A DNA stretch of 64,000 nt from NCBI GenBank assembly GCA_032173965.1, contig JAVUNC010000004.1, positions 25,831,001 to 25,895,000 of the forward strand, given 5' to 3'. The notes under the pieces are model-generated. The model was given only the letters and a program-made list of their open reading frames with translations. It was not told the DNA's origin and made no database searches. How positions within the stretch are numbered: position 1 is the stretch's first letter; each line of letters opens with the position of its first letter. Both the position numbers and the translations under genes were made by a program. Positions 23,907 to 36,572 of the stretch are shown here, one piece after another. The DNA is from Sitta carolinensis. Taxonomy: Eukaryota; Chordata; Aves; Passeriformes; Sittidae.

Positions 23907-26103
23907 AGTCCCTATACCATTTTCTTATTTAAAATGTATTAAGACTATTAGGACTGTGAGTAAAAACGTAACAGAAAACTAACAACAGCTGAACAAAATC
24001 TGACGTTTTGGGTAAATTTTCTTCTTTCTAGGTTTAGATTGCTATAGTACATCCATGCAAAATTGATGTTCTTCAAAGTTGTCCTAGTTTAGCAGCTGTG
24101 TAATCTGGCATAAAAGCTGAGTGATGATGTTTCTGTCTTCTTAAGGTCAGATGAAGAATAGCAGCATTTTTTTTTTTTTTTCTCAAAAGACTTTGAGATC
24201 CTTCAGAAACTTCTGAGGAGGAAGCTCTGGGAACTTAACATCTTCGTCTGAGATGAGAAGCTGGAATTATAAATTTTATTAGCCTTGTTTTCACAGTTCC
24301 TCCTCAGGTGTTGCAATAGGTATTACCCTAGGTTGGATTTCTTTTTTTAATTTAATTTAAATGCTCAGCTGTTGACCCTTTTCTGTAATCTGTCAGATAT
24401 AGTTTGCAATTTGTTATATGTGGTCTAAGGCTATGTGTTTCAAGCTCTGGGATATTTCGATTGTCATAAAGGAAGAAACAGAAGCTTTCTCATTCTATTC
24501 AATGGAATATGTTTCACTTTGTCTTAATGAGTTAAAGAATAGCAGTGCCAGAAAAACAACACAATATCATGATACAAATTAACATATTTATACAGTAAGA
24601 AACATCAAATAAATGTGGACTAAATATTGCAATAGTCTTTACAACAGGAACCGAAACCTATGTCTCCTCCACTCTATCAAAACTTAAATGTCAAATTACA
24701 GCAATGGTACACTTACTTGGTCTAGTTCTGGGACTTCTGCAAAATGTTCTAGGTGTTATTTTCTTACAAAACTGAGGCAAGTGTTCCCCAACTGAAACTT
24801 GAGTACTTCCTTCTTTTGAGTACCAAGGCATGTGTTTGTCCCATGGGAACACGAGTCAAGTCTGATTCATCTGACCAGGAGGATTATTCTGGCAGGTTCA
24901 AGATTCATGGGAAATAATTTATACATCTGATCCTTAAGGTGCTAAAAAATTAATCTGTAATATATAAAATAAGCATAGAATGATTCAGCTTTTTCACTAA
25001 GGCCTTGAAAGAAATTATTCTTTGGTTCATCTTAATGGGAAACAAATTTGAAATCATAATTAAAATGTGTGCTATTCAAAGAATGATTAAATAGCAGAAA
25101 AATAAAAGCAGAGATGACATTAGGATAATGTGATTTTATCATGAGTGCATTTTGGCACCATATGTAGCTGGCCTTGGTTTATGTATGGTTTGAGAGAGCA
25201 CAATCATTTATTTTTTCAAGCTTCCTAAGGCATAAATTTTACCTCCAGAACTGTCTGATTTCTACTCCTAGTTGTCTGAATTTTACTGAAAAGGAAGAAA
25301 AAATATCATTGGAAATAGCACTTTTATAGAGTGCTTTAATTTCAAGACAATTTGTGTAATAATTTTCACTGTCTATAAGAACTCTTGCTATATTTAGACT
25401 TAGCAATTTGCATTTCACATACAGCTAATGTACTCTCCCTCCAAGTTATAACTTGTTCGTTAAGTGTATAAAGATAAACATTTTGATGTACAGAAAAGCT
25501 TTTGAAAGATTTGTCTGTTCTATGATATTTTTATAATGGCTTCATATGTAGATAATGTATATGCACATATGTTTCAACTATGTATTTTCACTATGCATAT
25601 TCTGTTTCTGAAGGAGTAAAGTGAGTATTTTATAGAAATGTGTATTACAAGCAACAGAATTCAGTCATCTACCCAGTTATCTATAGTGATGCAAGATCAA
25701 GTATATTTAGCAAAGCCTTTACAATCTGTTGCTGTCTTCCTATTATCCAACAGGTTTAAGAAAATTCAAAGTGGATTCCATTTTTTAAAAACTACTAACT
25801 AGACTTAAACACAAACATAGGAAACAAAGTCAATTTTTGCAATCATCTTGCATTTTATAATTGACTATTTTTAGTTTTTATATAGAGAAATATTTTTTTA
25901 AAGCAAATGAATTTACAAAATAATTTGATAACTTCCTATGTTATCATTTTAAAAATTAGCTAAGACTTCAAACTGAGACATTACTTACCTTACTAACTTC
26001 TTATTCACTTGGTACAGCACTGTGAACACCAGGCAATAATATTCCAGTTAACCCTACAGGTGCTGGCTACTGGGAGAGGCTTTTCTGACCCATTCTAATA
26101 AAC
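23907..26103. other. AT-rich noncoding stretch, nothing recognised
   Basis: No open frame of note. A poly(T) run lies at 24167-24181. The TGTCCTAGTTTAGCAGCTG at 24080 recalls the start of another avian LTR family, but the following sequence does not continue the match. Confidence 0.55.
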
Positions 26104-26480
26104 CCTCAGCAAGTTTGCCAAGTGCACCAGCCGGTGTGGTGTGGTTGACAGGCTGGAGGGAAAGGAGGACATCCAGAGGGACCATGTCAGGTCTGAGATG
26201 TGCAAACCTCATGAAATCCAACAAGGCCAAATGCAAGGTCCTGTGTCTGGGCTGGGGCAATCCCAAGCACAAGTTCAGGCTGGGAGGAGAACAGATCGAG
26301 ACAAGCCCTGGGGAAAACGATTTGGTGGCGTTTGTAGACAAAAAGCTCAACGTGACTCAGCAATGTGCTCTTGCATGCCAGAAAGTCAACCATTCAACCA
26401 TGCCTGGGCTGCCTCACAAAAATGGTCAGCAGGTCGAGGAAGGGGATTCAGCCCCTCTACTCTGCTCTTGTTGACCCGCT
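26104..26480 (+). mobile_element. CR1 LINE fragment, C-terminal RT region
   Basis: A plus-strand CR1 fragment truncated at both ends. In the frame of 26115-26474 the product shows the family's C-terminal landmarks in order: N-K-A-K-C-K-V-L, G-N-P-K-H-K, R-L-G-G-E, the acidic P-G-E-N-D-L block, V-D-K-K-L-N-V-T-Q-Q-C-A-L-A and, after a small disruption, the S-R-S-R-K-G and L-Y-S-A-L-V equivalents split between frames. It is markedly better preserved than the copy at 2724, with one frame open for about 119 codons. This reflects limited age rather than function, because the catalytic core is absent and the frame shifts before the end. Confidence 0.92.
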
Positions 26481-29400
26481 GAAATATTTTTCTGCTCCAG
26501 ATTTTTCACAACACTTACCTCAAAAGAATCTTTTTTTTTTTTTCTTAAAGTCTTAAATTATTTTGAAATAAAACTTTGAAGTATTTTAAAAATCGAAGAA
26601 ATTCTATTTCATTACAGAAAAATCTACTCATGTGTTTAAATTCTTTTAAATTAGTTTTTTCTAGTGAGCCTTTCAATTTTTATCTATTCCTTAGATTTCA
26701 ATATACTGTAAATTGAGACCATGTATCCATATTATGTATACTTGGGCTTAAAAGGTACACAGATTTCATGAAACAAGTCTGAAAATAAATTATCATCATT
26801 TAGCATAAGCTACATTCACCTAAGTTACAGCTCATTTTCCTTCGTAATTGATTCAACTTCTTATCAACACCTCTAGCAAAAGGCAGCCAAGATGACTCCT
26901 TAGTGACTTCTCAGTGTCATGAGAAAACCTCATGAGATCAGAACAAAGTATGTGCACAGCACAGTACAAAATCTTCTGGGGTCAAGACAGGATACAAACC
27001 TCTTCTGGATGTCCTCAGCATTTGTGGTGGCCAGGATGCCTGGTGGAATATCGCTTAGGAGATTTGACACAGAAATAAAACCAGCAATAATTTACTATTT
27101 CAGGACAGCTGCTTCTACTACAAACACATCTAGGAATTCTTTCTCATATTTCAGACTCAAATACTGATATTTAACTAGCTACTATAAAGCAAAAAAATCA
27201 ATATCTGTATTTTAGAAGAGGAATTGTTAGGCAGACTGTCCTTTTGCTTGTTCAAAATTTGGCCTCTCTGCCTATCATTTTCTCTCTTCAATAACTCAGA
27301 AAAAGACCTTTTAAGAAGCTAAATTACAATGACTTTTCTAAGTGACAAAGCATTGCAATGCAAGTTGAATTATCATTAATACAACTTCTGGCAATGTTTA
27401 ATAATTTCAAAGATGTTTTCATCACAAATGTTTTGAACACTCTGATGCAATGGCTTGGAAATATAAAGACTAGTTCTATGTGACAGTTTTCAGGAAATTG
27501 CTTGATTAAAAGTATTACTTATATTAATCTTAAATAGCTTATAGACTATGAATATCTAGGAGAGATCTTCACACACTTCAGCATAAATTGAAGTTATCCA
27601 TAAAGTCTGGATGGCAAGAAAACAGATGATCTGTGATAAGAGTTCAATCAAAATTGCATAAAGTCTAATGGTGCTCTTAAAATACAATATAGTTCTCCTA
27701 ATGGCAGTTTCACCCCTAGTGTGAATTTCAGATAGATTAGCTTTCTGACTGGAAACAACTGAATTCTTGAAACTAAATGTCAGAATTTAAATTTTTACTT
27801 AGTAAACAATCCACAGTCAGCTACAAGGCTATGAAACACCTGTGTTTACAGCCCATCAGTTTGCTCTAGCTATCACTTACTGTGTCAGAAATTTAGGTGA
27901 CAAAGTACATACTCTCATTTCAATTGAGGCTCTCAAAGGCTTTGAGGTTTCTTAATCCTTAGAAAGCTCCTTCTGCTTATATGAGATAAAGTAATGATCC
28001 CTCAGGACAATCAACTTTGCCTCTTTGTCCATCTCTGTAGGAAGATGGATAATCATTTAATACATTTCCCTCTTATGAAAAATTCTTGGCACTATTTCTA
28101 CAAGGTCCATTTAAACTGTCTTAGCCATAGAACAAAGGGTTTCTTTCTGGCAACAAATTTTATTTCAGAGAATAAAATTAATATGAAGAGTAATCTTTTT
28201 TAGCTAGCACGTGGAACAGGAATACAAAGCTGTCCCTCCACCTTTGGTAACCTGACAGTAATGTCTGGCAGTGACAGCAGGATTTTTACTTTAGCATCAG
28301 CTGATTAGACAATGTAATTATTAACACTAGACAATTTCATGGCAGAATAAAGGCAGGGCTGGAGCAAGTTTGAATGTTTTCCATTCACTTCCTCCATTAA
28401 TAAAAGCTTGTGTCGTCTTGCCATCACTGTTAAGTATGTATTTTGTCACCCTGATCTAAGTTGATTCCTACAGGTGAATCCTTCAGGTGTCCATATGAGA
28501 TTCCGAACTTGATGGAGAGCTATTAAATGCCACTGTCATGAGCAACAAGACTGTCTGATCTGACTGCTGACAACTATACCAAGTGCTCATTCTCACAACT
28601 TGTGCAAATAACTGTGAATTGAATTTCCTCTGCATGCTCACCTTTTGGAATTATTAATGATCTTAGAAACAACATTTTTCCTGCTAAGCCATCAGCCATT
28701 GGTTATGACCAAAGAAAGCACATGTTTCCAGCTGTAGCAAAATTTTGTCCCCAGAGTACCTTGGTAGTGGGAACAGACAAAATTTTCAGGAAACCACAGA
28801 TGCCCAGGGAAGCCTTCAGAAAATGAAAGAGATGCCTTTTTGACAAGGAGAGTGGAATTGTGCAGACAGATTAAAATCTGAAAGGTGTCTTCCAGGGAGC
28901 AATTGGAGCAGAAGTTGTGAGTATGTAGCCCTTATATTATCACAACTTTAATGACTCGAGCTCTTCAGAGTGTAACATTGCCTAAAATATTTTGGTTAAC
29001 CATCAAGGTTAACAGTTCCTCTCACATAGTTCAGCCGTAAATGAAACAGCCATGTATATTCCTAAGTGAAAAGTAAAGAAAAAAGCCTAAAAAGACACAG
29101 AGACAATTTTTTTATAGAGGCACACAATTATGTTTCTAAAATCAACAGAACAAATTTGTATAACAGAAATAGAGGTTATATTTTAGATGAAAATACTTTC
29201 ACTCTCAGATCTACCAGACTGTGGATCCATGTATAAACTCTGGTCCTGCTTCAAGGAAGAAGAGAGAATTCCTGTCTCTTTGGCTGCTTCATGTGGCTGA
29301 CAAAATCAGATGGTAAAAGCCTTTAGAGAAAATGCACTTGAGTTTTCAGTTCATTTTCCTTGTTATAATCTCCTTCTATACCCTATTTCTGCTGTTAAGA

Positions 29401-30227
29401 GCAACTTATTGAAGGAAAAAAATAGTTTTACTGTTGCAAGAATGCTTCCTAGGAAAAGAGGTAAAGGCAGATAAATGCAACTTGAAAGACATTTGGCAAA
29501 TGCATTTCTGTTTCTAGCATTAGCCTGACATTAAAACGATAATGGAATATGTCCAAAGTGTCACTGAACCTCTCTTCCTGATAATATAACTCATAAACAA
29601 GTTGGCAGATAATGCAGACTTAGGACTGTCCAAAATAACTTCTTACATGAATGCCTCTGAACACCTTTTACATATTCCTAAAAATACAAGGGAGAACTAG
29701 CTGGTTCAGGGATGAACATCTATGCCTATCAAATATTGCAGACATTCAGCCAGAATATTTGGGAATTAAAGTTTTCTAAAGGTTAAGTTAAAAAAAAAAA
29801 CCCTTATAACAGAAAAATAATAAAATGTTTAATAAAAAATAATTTTCTTGCATTAAAAAAAAGAAAAACATTTTAAATGGTCTTAAGGAGTCATACATTT
29901 GATTGGAGGTGTAAATATGAAGCCTTCTTTTTCTGAAATATCTAATAGTTGAGTATTTTCATTTGATCTTTCTCTAAGACTATTTGCATTTCATTATTTC
30001 TCCCAAGTGTTAGTGGCAATAGGGGTTCTAATCTGATGTTGAAATTAAAATATTTCTTACTAAATGCTATATATGGTATTGTAATTAGCAGACCTCAATG
30101 AAATATTACATATACAGCAAATTAAATCCTATGCTATGAAAATCAGTAACAATTTAACCATTACTTTCAATAGTGCTAGCATTTTTTCTCTTAAACATAC
30201 ATTCATATGCAATCAGAAAGCAAAGAA

Positions 30228-30263
30228 TTTTTAATTGTGCCTTAATAAGTGCACAATTAAAAA
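30228..30263. repeat. 13-bp perfect inverted repeat hairpin
   Basis: The arms TTTTTAATTGTGC (30228-30240) and GCACAATTAAAAA (30251-30263) are perfectly complementary. The 10-base centre is itself nearly palindromic (CTTA/TAAG), so the stem could extend to 17 pairs with one bulge. It is far shorter than a microRNA precursor and has no terminator-like meaning in a vertebrate. A dimeric transcription-factor site or a remnant of a small palindromic transposon are the options. Confidence 0.85.
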
Positions 30264-30379
30264 TAAAAGTTGTGTGGGATATAATTGAGTAATAAATAGC
30301 ACACCGTATATATGGGCAAGACTTTTCATATTAAGTTAAATCATTAATATAAATGTGAAACACAATTTGAATTAATTTG

Positions 30380-30456
30380 CTAAGAATAATCAATATGTAT
30401 AATTGCAAAAAACATTTAATAGTGTCCATTAAAATAGAAGCAAAAATTATTCTTAG
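30380..30456. repeat. 11-bp inverted repeat with 55-base loop
   Basis: CTAAGAATAAT at 30380-30390 pairs perfectly with ATTATTCTTAG at 30446-30456. Pairing continues outward to about 18 positions with two mismatches. It lies 120 bases from the 13-bp palindrome in the same AT-rich block. Confidence 0.8.
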
Positions 30457-31172
30457 TAATTTATAACGTAGTTAATAGACATTGGTAAAAATATTCATAT
30501 TGTCTATAAATTTTTATGATGAAAATACAGTGATTCTAAAATACTTTGGTAATTCTTTGTTTTAAACAGCCCATCTCCCAATCATTGTCACTGCTACCAG
30601 TGACAATAGTTTAAAATAGTAGCCTCAAAAGTTTTAGAAGCTCACCGGTCCTTTTATTCTGACTGAGTTCACAGCTCTAAAAATTAAATGAGAAATACTT
30701 CAGACAATTTCTCTGTAAAACTCTGAGAAAAGAATGTTCAGTTCCGTTTTCCAGAGTGTTTTCTCTACTGATGTTCAAAGTCATCTTTGGATTAGACATA
30801 AATAAAAGGCACAAAATCTTAGCTGTGAAAAGAGATCAAAAGATTAGATAATACAAGATGACTATGAAGAAACTGAAGTGAAAAGAATGGAAAGTAAGTG
30901 GTCAGCCATTGAACTCTAAGTTCTGTAAAGCAATCAGCTAACATCAATAAAGTTAGATCCACATAGACCAGTCAGCACAGTACTCTTACCTAATGCTCCA
31001 TTTTTGAGGGAACAATGTGCATCATTAATGCGTGACAGAAAACTTACGGGGCTGGGATTTGCTCACCTCTTTGCCCTGAGTCATCGAGACTCTGTCTCCC
31101 TGCGTCAAGGATCTCTAAGTATCCTCTCACTTGAAACTCAGGCTGAGAAAAATTCAAAACAGCCAAAGACAA

Positions 31173-31925
31173 TGTTGAGGGTTGGGTCCTCTTGTAGAAT
31201 TTTTTTCCCATAAGTTGCCAGGGAACTGATCTCTGGGAACTTATGGATAGTTAAGAAAGACAAAAGAAGTGGCTGAGGTGGAGAGAGAGGAGGAGCAAGT
31301 GGACTTCGCTTTTGGGGGGTGTGCTTGTCAGGAGAAGAAAACGGCAGGCAGTGGTTTTCAGACTTCCGGGGGGAGATTTTTTCTTTCACTGGCCCCACTG
31401 GAGCGGAGTTCAGGGTTTCCTGCCCCGGTCTCTCCGTGTGTGCCCCGGCAATCCTGACCCTGCCCCTGTCTGCCTGGCTGGGAGCCGCTGCAGTTCCTGC
31501 CCCCCTCGCTGTTCCTTGGCTCCTGCTCCGAGTGTTCTCCACACCTCAGCCCGCACCCCCTGCCTGCCGGGACTCGTGCTGCAGCTCCAGCCACCGCCGG
31601 GAGCTCCTGATCCATCTCCAGCATCCCGGGACTCTGCACCACAGCTGCCTGTGTCGGGAACTGCACCAACGGGGAAAGGGTGCCAGCGGCAGAGAAAACT
31701 GGGACTGTTTCCCTGGTTCTGTCTGCTGTTCATCTCATAGTTATTGTTGTTCTGTTTGCCTTGCTACTAAACACGAACAAAGAACTGTTATCCATATCCT
31801 CACATCTTCACCTGAGAACCCCTTAATTCTAAAATTATAACAATTTGGAGAGAGGATTTTGCATTCTCCATTTCAGGAGAGGATCCTGTTTGTCCTTAGC
31901 GATACCTGTCTTCCAAACTAAGACA
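31173..31925 (+). mobile_element. GC-rich ERV solo LTR with perfect 5-bp target duplication
   Basis: A 753-bp solo LTR with TG...CA ends (TGTTGAGGG and ACTAAGACA), flanked by perfect GACAA repeats at 31168-31172 and 31926-31930. A 5-bp duplication fits ERVL-like elements. The centre (31300-31700) is far richer in G+C and CpG than anything else in the window. The 3' part carries the GGTTCTGTCTGCTGTTCATC and CCTTGCTACTAAAC segments, which I recall from a common avian LTR. Its usual AATAAA appears here as ACTAAA (31766-31771). The U5 ends with CTGTCTTCCAAACTAAGACA. Open frames of up to 173 codons on both strands are by-products of GC-richness. No gag, pol or env adjoins. Confidence 0.88.
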
Positions 31926-34900
31926 GACAAGTCAAGTCACTTTTTCAGTGTAAATTCAGGGTTCATTGAAGGCTTCACATGCTGAATACCACACTCTGGA
32001 GTTCCTCGGGAAGAGCAGACTCCTTTAAACTTTGACAGGCCCAGTTTCCATGAGGAGCATGCTAGCATGTTCTATCGAGTCCAGGATCAAGGCAGACACT
32101 TTGTGAACACAGAAGAGAAACCAAATTAAACCATAAATATACCCAGAAACCAGGGATTATATGCTCTAACACACAATGATAGGCCCACTGATGGGCATAT
32201 TACAAGTAAACCAGCAGATAGCAGTGTTTCTGTCATGTGAGTAGCTGAACACTCAGTTTCTCAGTGCACAGCTAATCTCCTAATCTTTCCAAAATGCAGA
32301 TGGAAAGAAAGAAAGAAAACTTACTTACCCATTGTTTTCTAATCTGGAGAGAAGTCAGTTTTGCCTAGATCTTCAGATGCCTGTGGTAATAAAAGCTGAG
32401 TACTTGATTTACTCTTAGGACTTAAACATATTCCTGTTGCTTCCAGCTGTTTTCTTTTCTATATCTCAAGACTCCCTCCTATTAGTCTTATCTTAAGTAC
32501 CTCTTATTGTCTAAAGTTAATGCAGCCTTATTTTCACAACTCCCTTTACAATAGCCTACAATCTCCACAAATGCAATTGTGTTCCACATTACGTTTACCT
32601 GGAAGATAGAGACACTGTAGAGTTCTCTGCAGCTGCATCTTTCTTCTAGTTTACAAACAAGGCAATTACCAACAGAAGATACTTCCTTGTTTCTTAGGAA
32701 AGCTAGAAATGAAAGGAAGAATGCTGGTCTGCAAGTCACTATCCTCTCACTTAAACAACTAGAGCGAGCAAGTTTAATATTCTTACCTTGTGTAACCTTG
32801 CCATCACAGGTTGATTTTGTAGACAAAGCTACAAAGATGCGTAGCCTGTTCAAAACTAAACCAATAAAAATGTTTCTGTAAAATTGTCCCTGAAACTCAG
32901 GCACATAATTTGCTACGAAACTCTATTTATTATGAAATGTTTGTGTACTATTGATATTATTGTCTCTAAATATTATGATTACCCAATTCTGAACATTTAT
33001 TTGCCAGGATTGTAACAGAAAACTGGGTTTTCTCCTTGTCTTAGAAGACTCTTATGTGAGTTTGAGCTGGCACACAGAGGGTTGATATTTTGTAATTTAT
33101 AGTAGATAAATTCTCTTGGATGTCATAAAGAAAATGTAATTGAAGATATACCCTAGTTATATTGCTTTACCTTGTGTTATTGACATGCTTGCAGCCTGTT
33201 CAATGTTCTTTCATCTAGCAGTGTTAATTTTAAAAGCAAATTGAATCTTTTTAAAATTCTATTTGAGTAACCAATTAGATGCAGAAATCTTGCTTACGGC
33301 TTCTGCAAGAATCTCTATAGGTGTCCCTATGTTAATACCTTCCCACACGGATTGCATAATGCAATATGACATTTTGTGTTAATAGGCTTTTATTAAGCTG
33401 GATTCAGAGGTTGCATCTCTTGGAGATTAAAGAAGTTGTATAATGCAGTTTTCTCAGTTTGTTGGTGTTAGAAAGAATATGGTGATCTAGTTGAGAAAAA
33501 GGATGGCTTTCACCTATTTCTCAGCAGACAGTTATTTTTCATAATTTTTAACTGTTGCCAGACCTAAAGCAGACATGTTTCAATAAAATCAGAAACCTAA
33601 CTTCAGTTGCTATTTCAGTAGACAATGAAAGTTTTCATTCCACTGATGACAAATCTATATTTTCTTCTATTCATTAAAAGCCAGCTATAGAATTAGCTCA
33701 CATGTCAACTGCAGTATTTAACATAACATACATTTAGAAATCCATTAAAGTCTGTTCAAATCAACTTTCTAATTCACATTTCCAATGTATAACTGTTCTA
33801 AACTATATCCAGTGGATTAGTTTTGGCTTCAGCATAAGAGTCTTAGCTATGGTACACAGATGAAAGGCTCCATTTCCCATGGCAGCAAGTGGTATGCTCC
33901 ACTGGACATCTAAGGCAAAAGTATTCCATGCAGAGAAGAAGGAAAAGAATAACAGACAACAAATACCACTGAAGGGCAATTTTATTGGCCCAGTTCAATG
34001 CCTGGAAAGTGTTGGGTACCTCCAAAAAATAAACTCGCTGATACTCTGAATTGACTCCCATAAGGAGCTTTGCATAGCTGGCCAAGAAAGTAATAGATTT
34101 TTCAAACTCATTCTTCAAGGTTTGGAATCACACAGAGATGGTTTTGGTTTTAATGGATGCACAGCCTAGAAGCTCCTCCTGAGGAGCTGTTATTTGATGG
34201 ATATCAGACAATTATTTATCTGCTAGCACTTGTTAATTTGCATGCTTCACACCTTGTCAAATCACACATTCAATGATCAAGTGTGTCTGGCATGAAGAAA
34301 CTTTACCTCTAAAATCCCAATTATAAGAAACCTTAAGAGAATGGGAAGAAATAGGAAAATATTATATGTACCTTTCCTACACTTCTGATTTTTCTCTGGG
34401 TCATAAGGTACAATTGATGATTTATTAGAAAACTTGTTTTCTTCTCTCACTAAAATTTTTATCTAAAGGAATTATTTTTTTATACAGGATGTCATTAGCG
34501 GAACAACTTAAAGATTTGGGTAAATGTATTCTGTTGGATATTAAAGGGAGTCTTTCAAAACCAGACTACTTTAGATACTCAGTAATCATGGGCATGTGTC
34601 AGTAGAAAAAAAATTTAATTTTGAAACTTCAGTTTTTAGAAATTGTGTGCTGATCCCTCTGCCTTCCGGGCCCATATGGTATATTTAATTATTTCTAGCC
34701 AATGAGAATTAAACTGTTGTTAATAGCTCAGTTCTGTCTGTTTTCATCACAGCTAGCACCAGAGAATTACATGATCATTTATAAGTCATGAAGAAATGTA
34801 GTAATCATAAGATAGTAAAGAAGTTTGTGAAATTTAACAATTCATCAAAGTTAACTATCAATATCAACCATTACTACCACCTGTGTCAACATAAGGCACT

Positions 34901-36516
34901 TCTGATGTTTTCTTTGAAGTAAGACAAGATCTGCATGGAGGAATAATAAATATTCAGGCAATAAACTGTCTAATGTTGCTGAGGAAAAAGCAGACAAGTT
35001 GGCTGAAGTACAAATCCTTATTCAGGCATGAGAAAAATTAACATCTTTCCAAACTAAGTACAGGCTGAAAACACTGAGTCCAGCACTGCCTGTAAGAAAA
35101 GTTGGCTGTATTTTGAGAGAGTATTAGCTTAGGGATAGTTGATAAAGTTATCATTTGTGAGAAAGGAAAAAAAAAAGGATGGTAATTTATTGCTTGTGGA
35201 ACTAGAAGGGGCTAACCTGGAAGACAGAGAAAACTATAGCATGTCATACAGCCATTGTTTTTTGCATCCAGTAAAAATAGTCTTAGGTACTCAGCATTGT
35301 TTTCTGTCCCTGAATCACTTTTCTCCTGTGCCTAAGGAGCTTCAGTCTTTCATTTTGCTAGAAACTTATTTCCTCGGACTTTAATGTGCCCTTCTCTTGT
35401 TTACGTAGGATGCAGTCATCTTTATTCTGTTTTGCTAGTTAAAACTATGTTCCTGCACAGACAGATGGTGGGGCTGTCCTAAACTAGTGGTACCTTTTTT
35501 CATACTCTATACATACTGAATTACCTAATTTTACTTAATGTAAAATATAAATGCAATTTGTGTATCTGTGTGTAGTTCACAGTGATGATTTCTGTCTTTT
35601 AAGCAGTGATTACCACACCGTGTTCCGTATGAGCAAAGATATTCTCAGGGATTTTCCAATTTATGGGTTTAGGTAAGCTGTTTAGGTATTAGCCTGGGAA
35701 GGAGGAAGATACCCTTTCCTGTCAAGAACAGCTCAGAAGAGCTTAGGAATGAAAATGTTATGCCCACATGCTGAAATAAGTAGAGGCAGATTTTGACAGA
35801 ATAAACATAGTCACATTCATACACCCAGCTACTTGAATCCTCTAAGCATAGGTCCAAATTCCTCCTTCGACATTCCTCAGCATGCTCTCACCCCTCCCCC
35901 AGGCCATAGTTTTCATGTGGACTGAGTTCATCTACATCCACACTAACACTTAATGCAGTAAGGCAGAAATGGTGGTGTAAAGCGAAATAGTGTGACCAGA
36001 CATCCATAATGTGTGTATTCTAGGGAAACTCTTTCCGAAACTATTTTGTCCCTATTGCTTGAAGGCCTGTTTGCTGGAATTCATTAAGTGTCCAGTTGAT
36101 GTGGCTCAGTCTCCTTTCAAAGAAGTGAAATTTGCATGCTCTGATATTGGTGTAAAGCAAAGCATGATCTATTAGAATGTCTGGAGATTTATTCCTGAAG
36201 TAGAAGTTAATTATGACCTTATCTGGAACAGTACAAGAGGTAAAAATGTTAAGTAAATATTCCGCCCCAGCTAACTGGACTTAAAACAGTAAACAGGTGA
36301 TAATGAAGAGAAAATTGTATTTATGGTGATACTGAAGGTGACACTGCCATTTGACAGTAATTTTAGTGATTTGGGAGTCATTAGTTTCCTAGCTAATGAG
36401 GAACTATAAGAATCATGATATACTTATCCTGTTTGCTTCCAAGAAGTGGCCCATTTATGAAATTTCATTTTTTTATATAGCAAACATTTTAAATCATCCT
36501 TAAATTTTATCCCTCC
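31926..36516. other. AT-rich noncoding stretch, nothing recognised
   Basis: After the GACAA duplication the sequence returns to AT-rich background. A short (GAAA)n run lies at 32302-32317. The 138-codon minus-strand open frame at 32488-32904 has no recognisable domain, and a length like this is expected by chance in a region this size. No other feature is supported. Confidence 0.55.
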
Positions 36517-36572
36517 TTAATTTTGAAATTAAATAATTAATTTCACCCATTTCCAAATTAATTTTGAAATTA
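36517..36572. repeat. 15-bp direct repeat enclosing an 8-bp palindrome
   Basis: TTAATTTTGAAATTA occurs at 36517-36531 and again at 36558-36572. Overlapping the first copy, GAAATTAA (36525-36532) and TTAATTTC (36537-36544) form a perfect inverted repeat with a 4-base loop. All contain TAATT-type homeodomain core sites. This is direct observation; function is unknown. Confidence 0.8.

Larger units (their letters stand above)
26481..31172. other. AT-rich noncoding stretch with strong inverted repeats
   Basis: No exon or repeat family is recognised. A poly(T) run lies at 26531-26544. The interval 29760-30560 is very AT-rich, free of recognisable transposons and contains two notable inverted repeats, listed separately. 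It also has many TAATTA/ATTAAT-type homeodomain core sites. It could hold a conserved regulatory element, but the sequence alone cannot show this. Confidence 0.5.

Noticed and set aside
24080..24250. Start resembling a known avian LTR (TGTCCTAGTTTAGCAGCTG)
   Set aside because: The similarity ends after about a dozen bases. The rest lacks the expected U3, TATA and U5 order.
26115..26482. Open frames of 119 and 113 codons as a possible gene
   Set aside because: The frame at 26115 is the C-terminal part of a truncated CR1 reverse transcriptase. The 113-codon frame is the same DNA one base over.
28370..28450. AATAAAAGCTTGTGTCGTC as a possible LTR poly(A) region
   Set aside because: No TATA, no TG...CA ends and no flanking duplication could be found around it.
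31138..31840. Several overlapping open frames of 103-173 codons on both strands
   Set aside because: They lie wholly within a solo LTR bounded by GACAA duplications. High GC lowers stop-codon frequency in all frames, and none shows a domain.
32488..32904. 138-codon minus-strand open frame
   Set aside because: A length expected by chance in 64 kb of AT-rich DNA, and no recognisable family.
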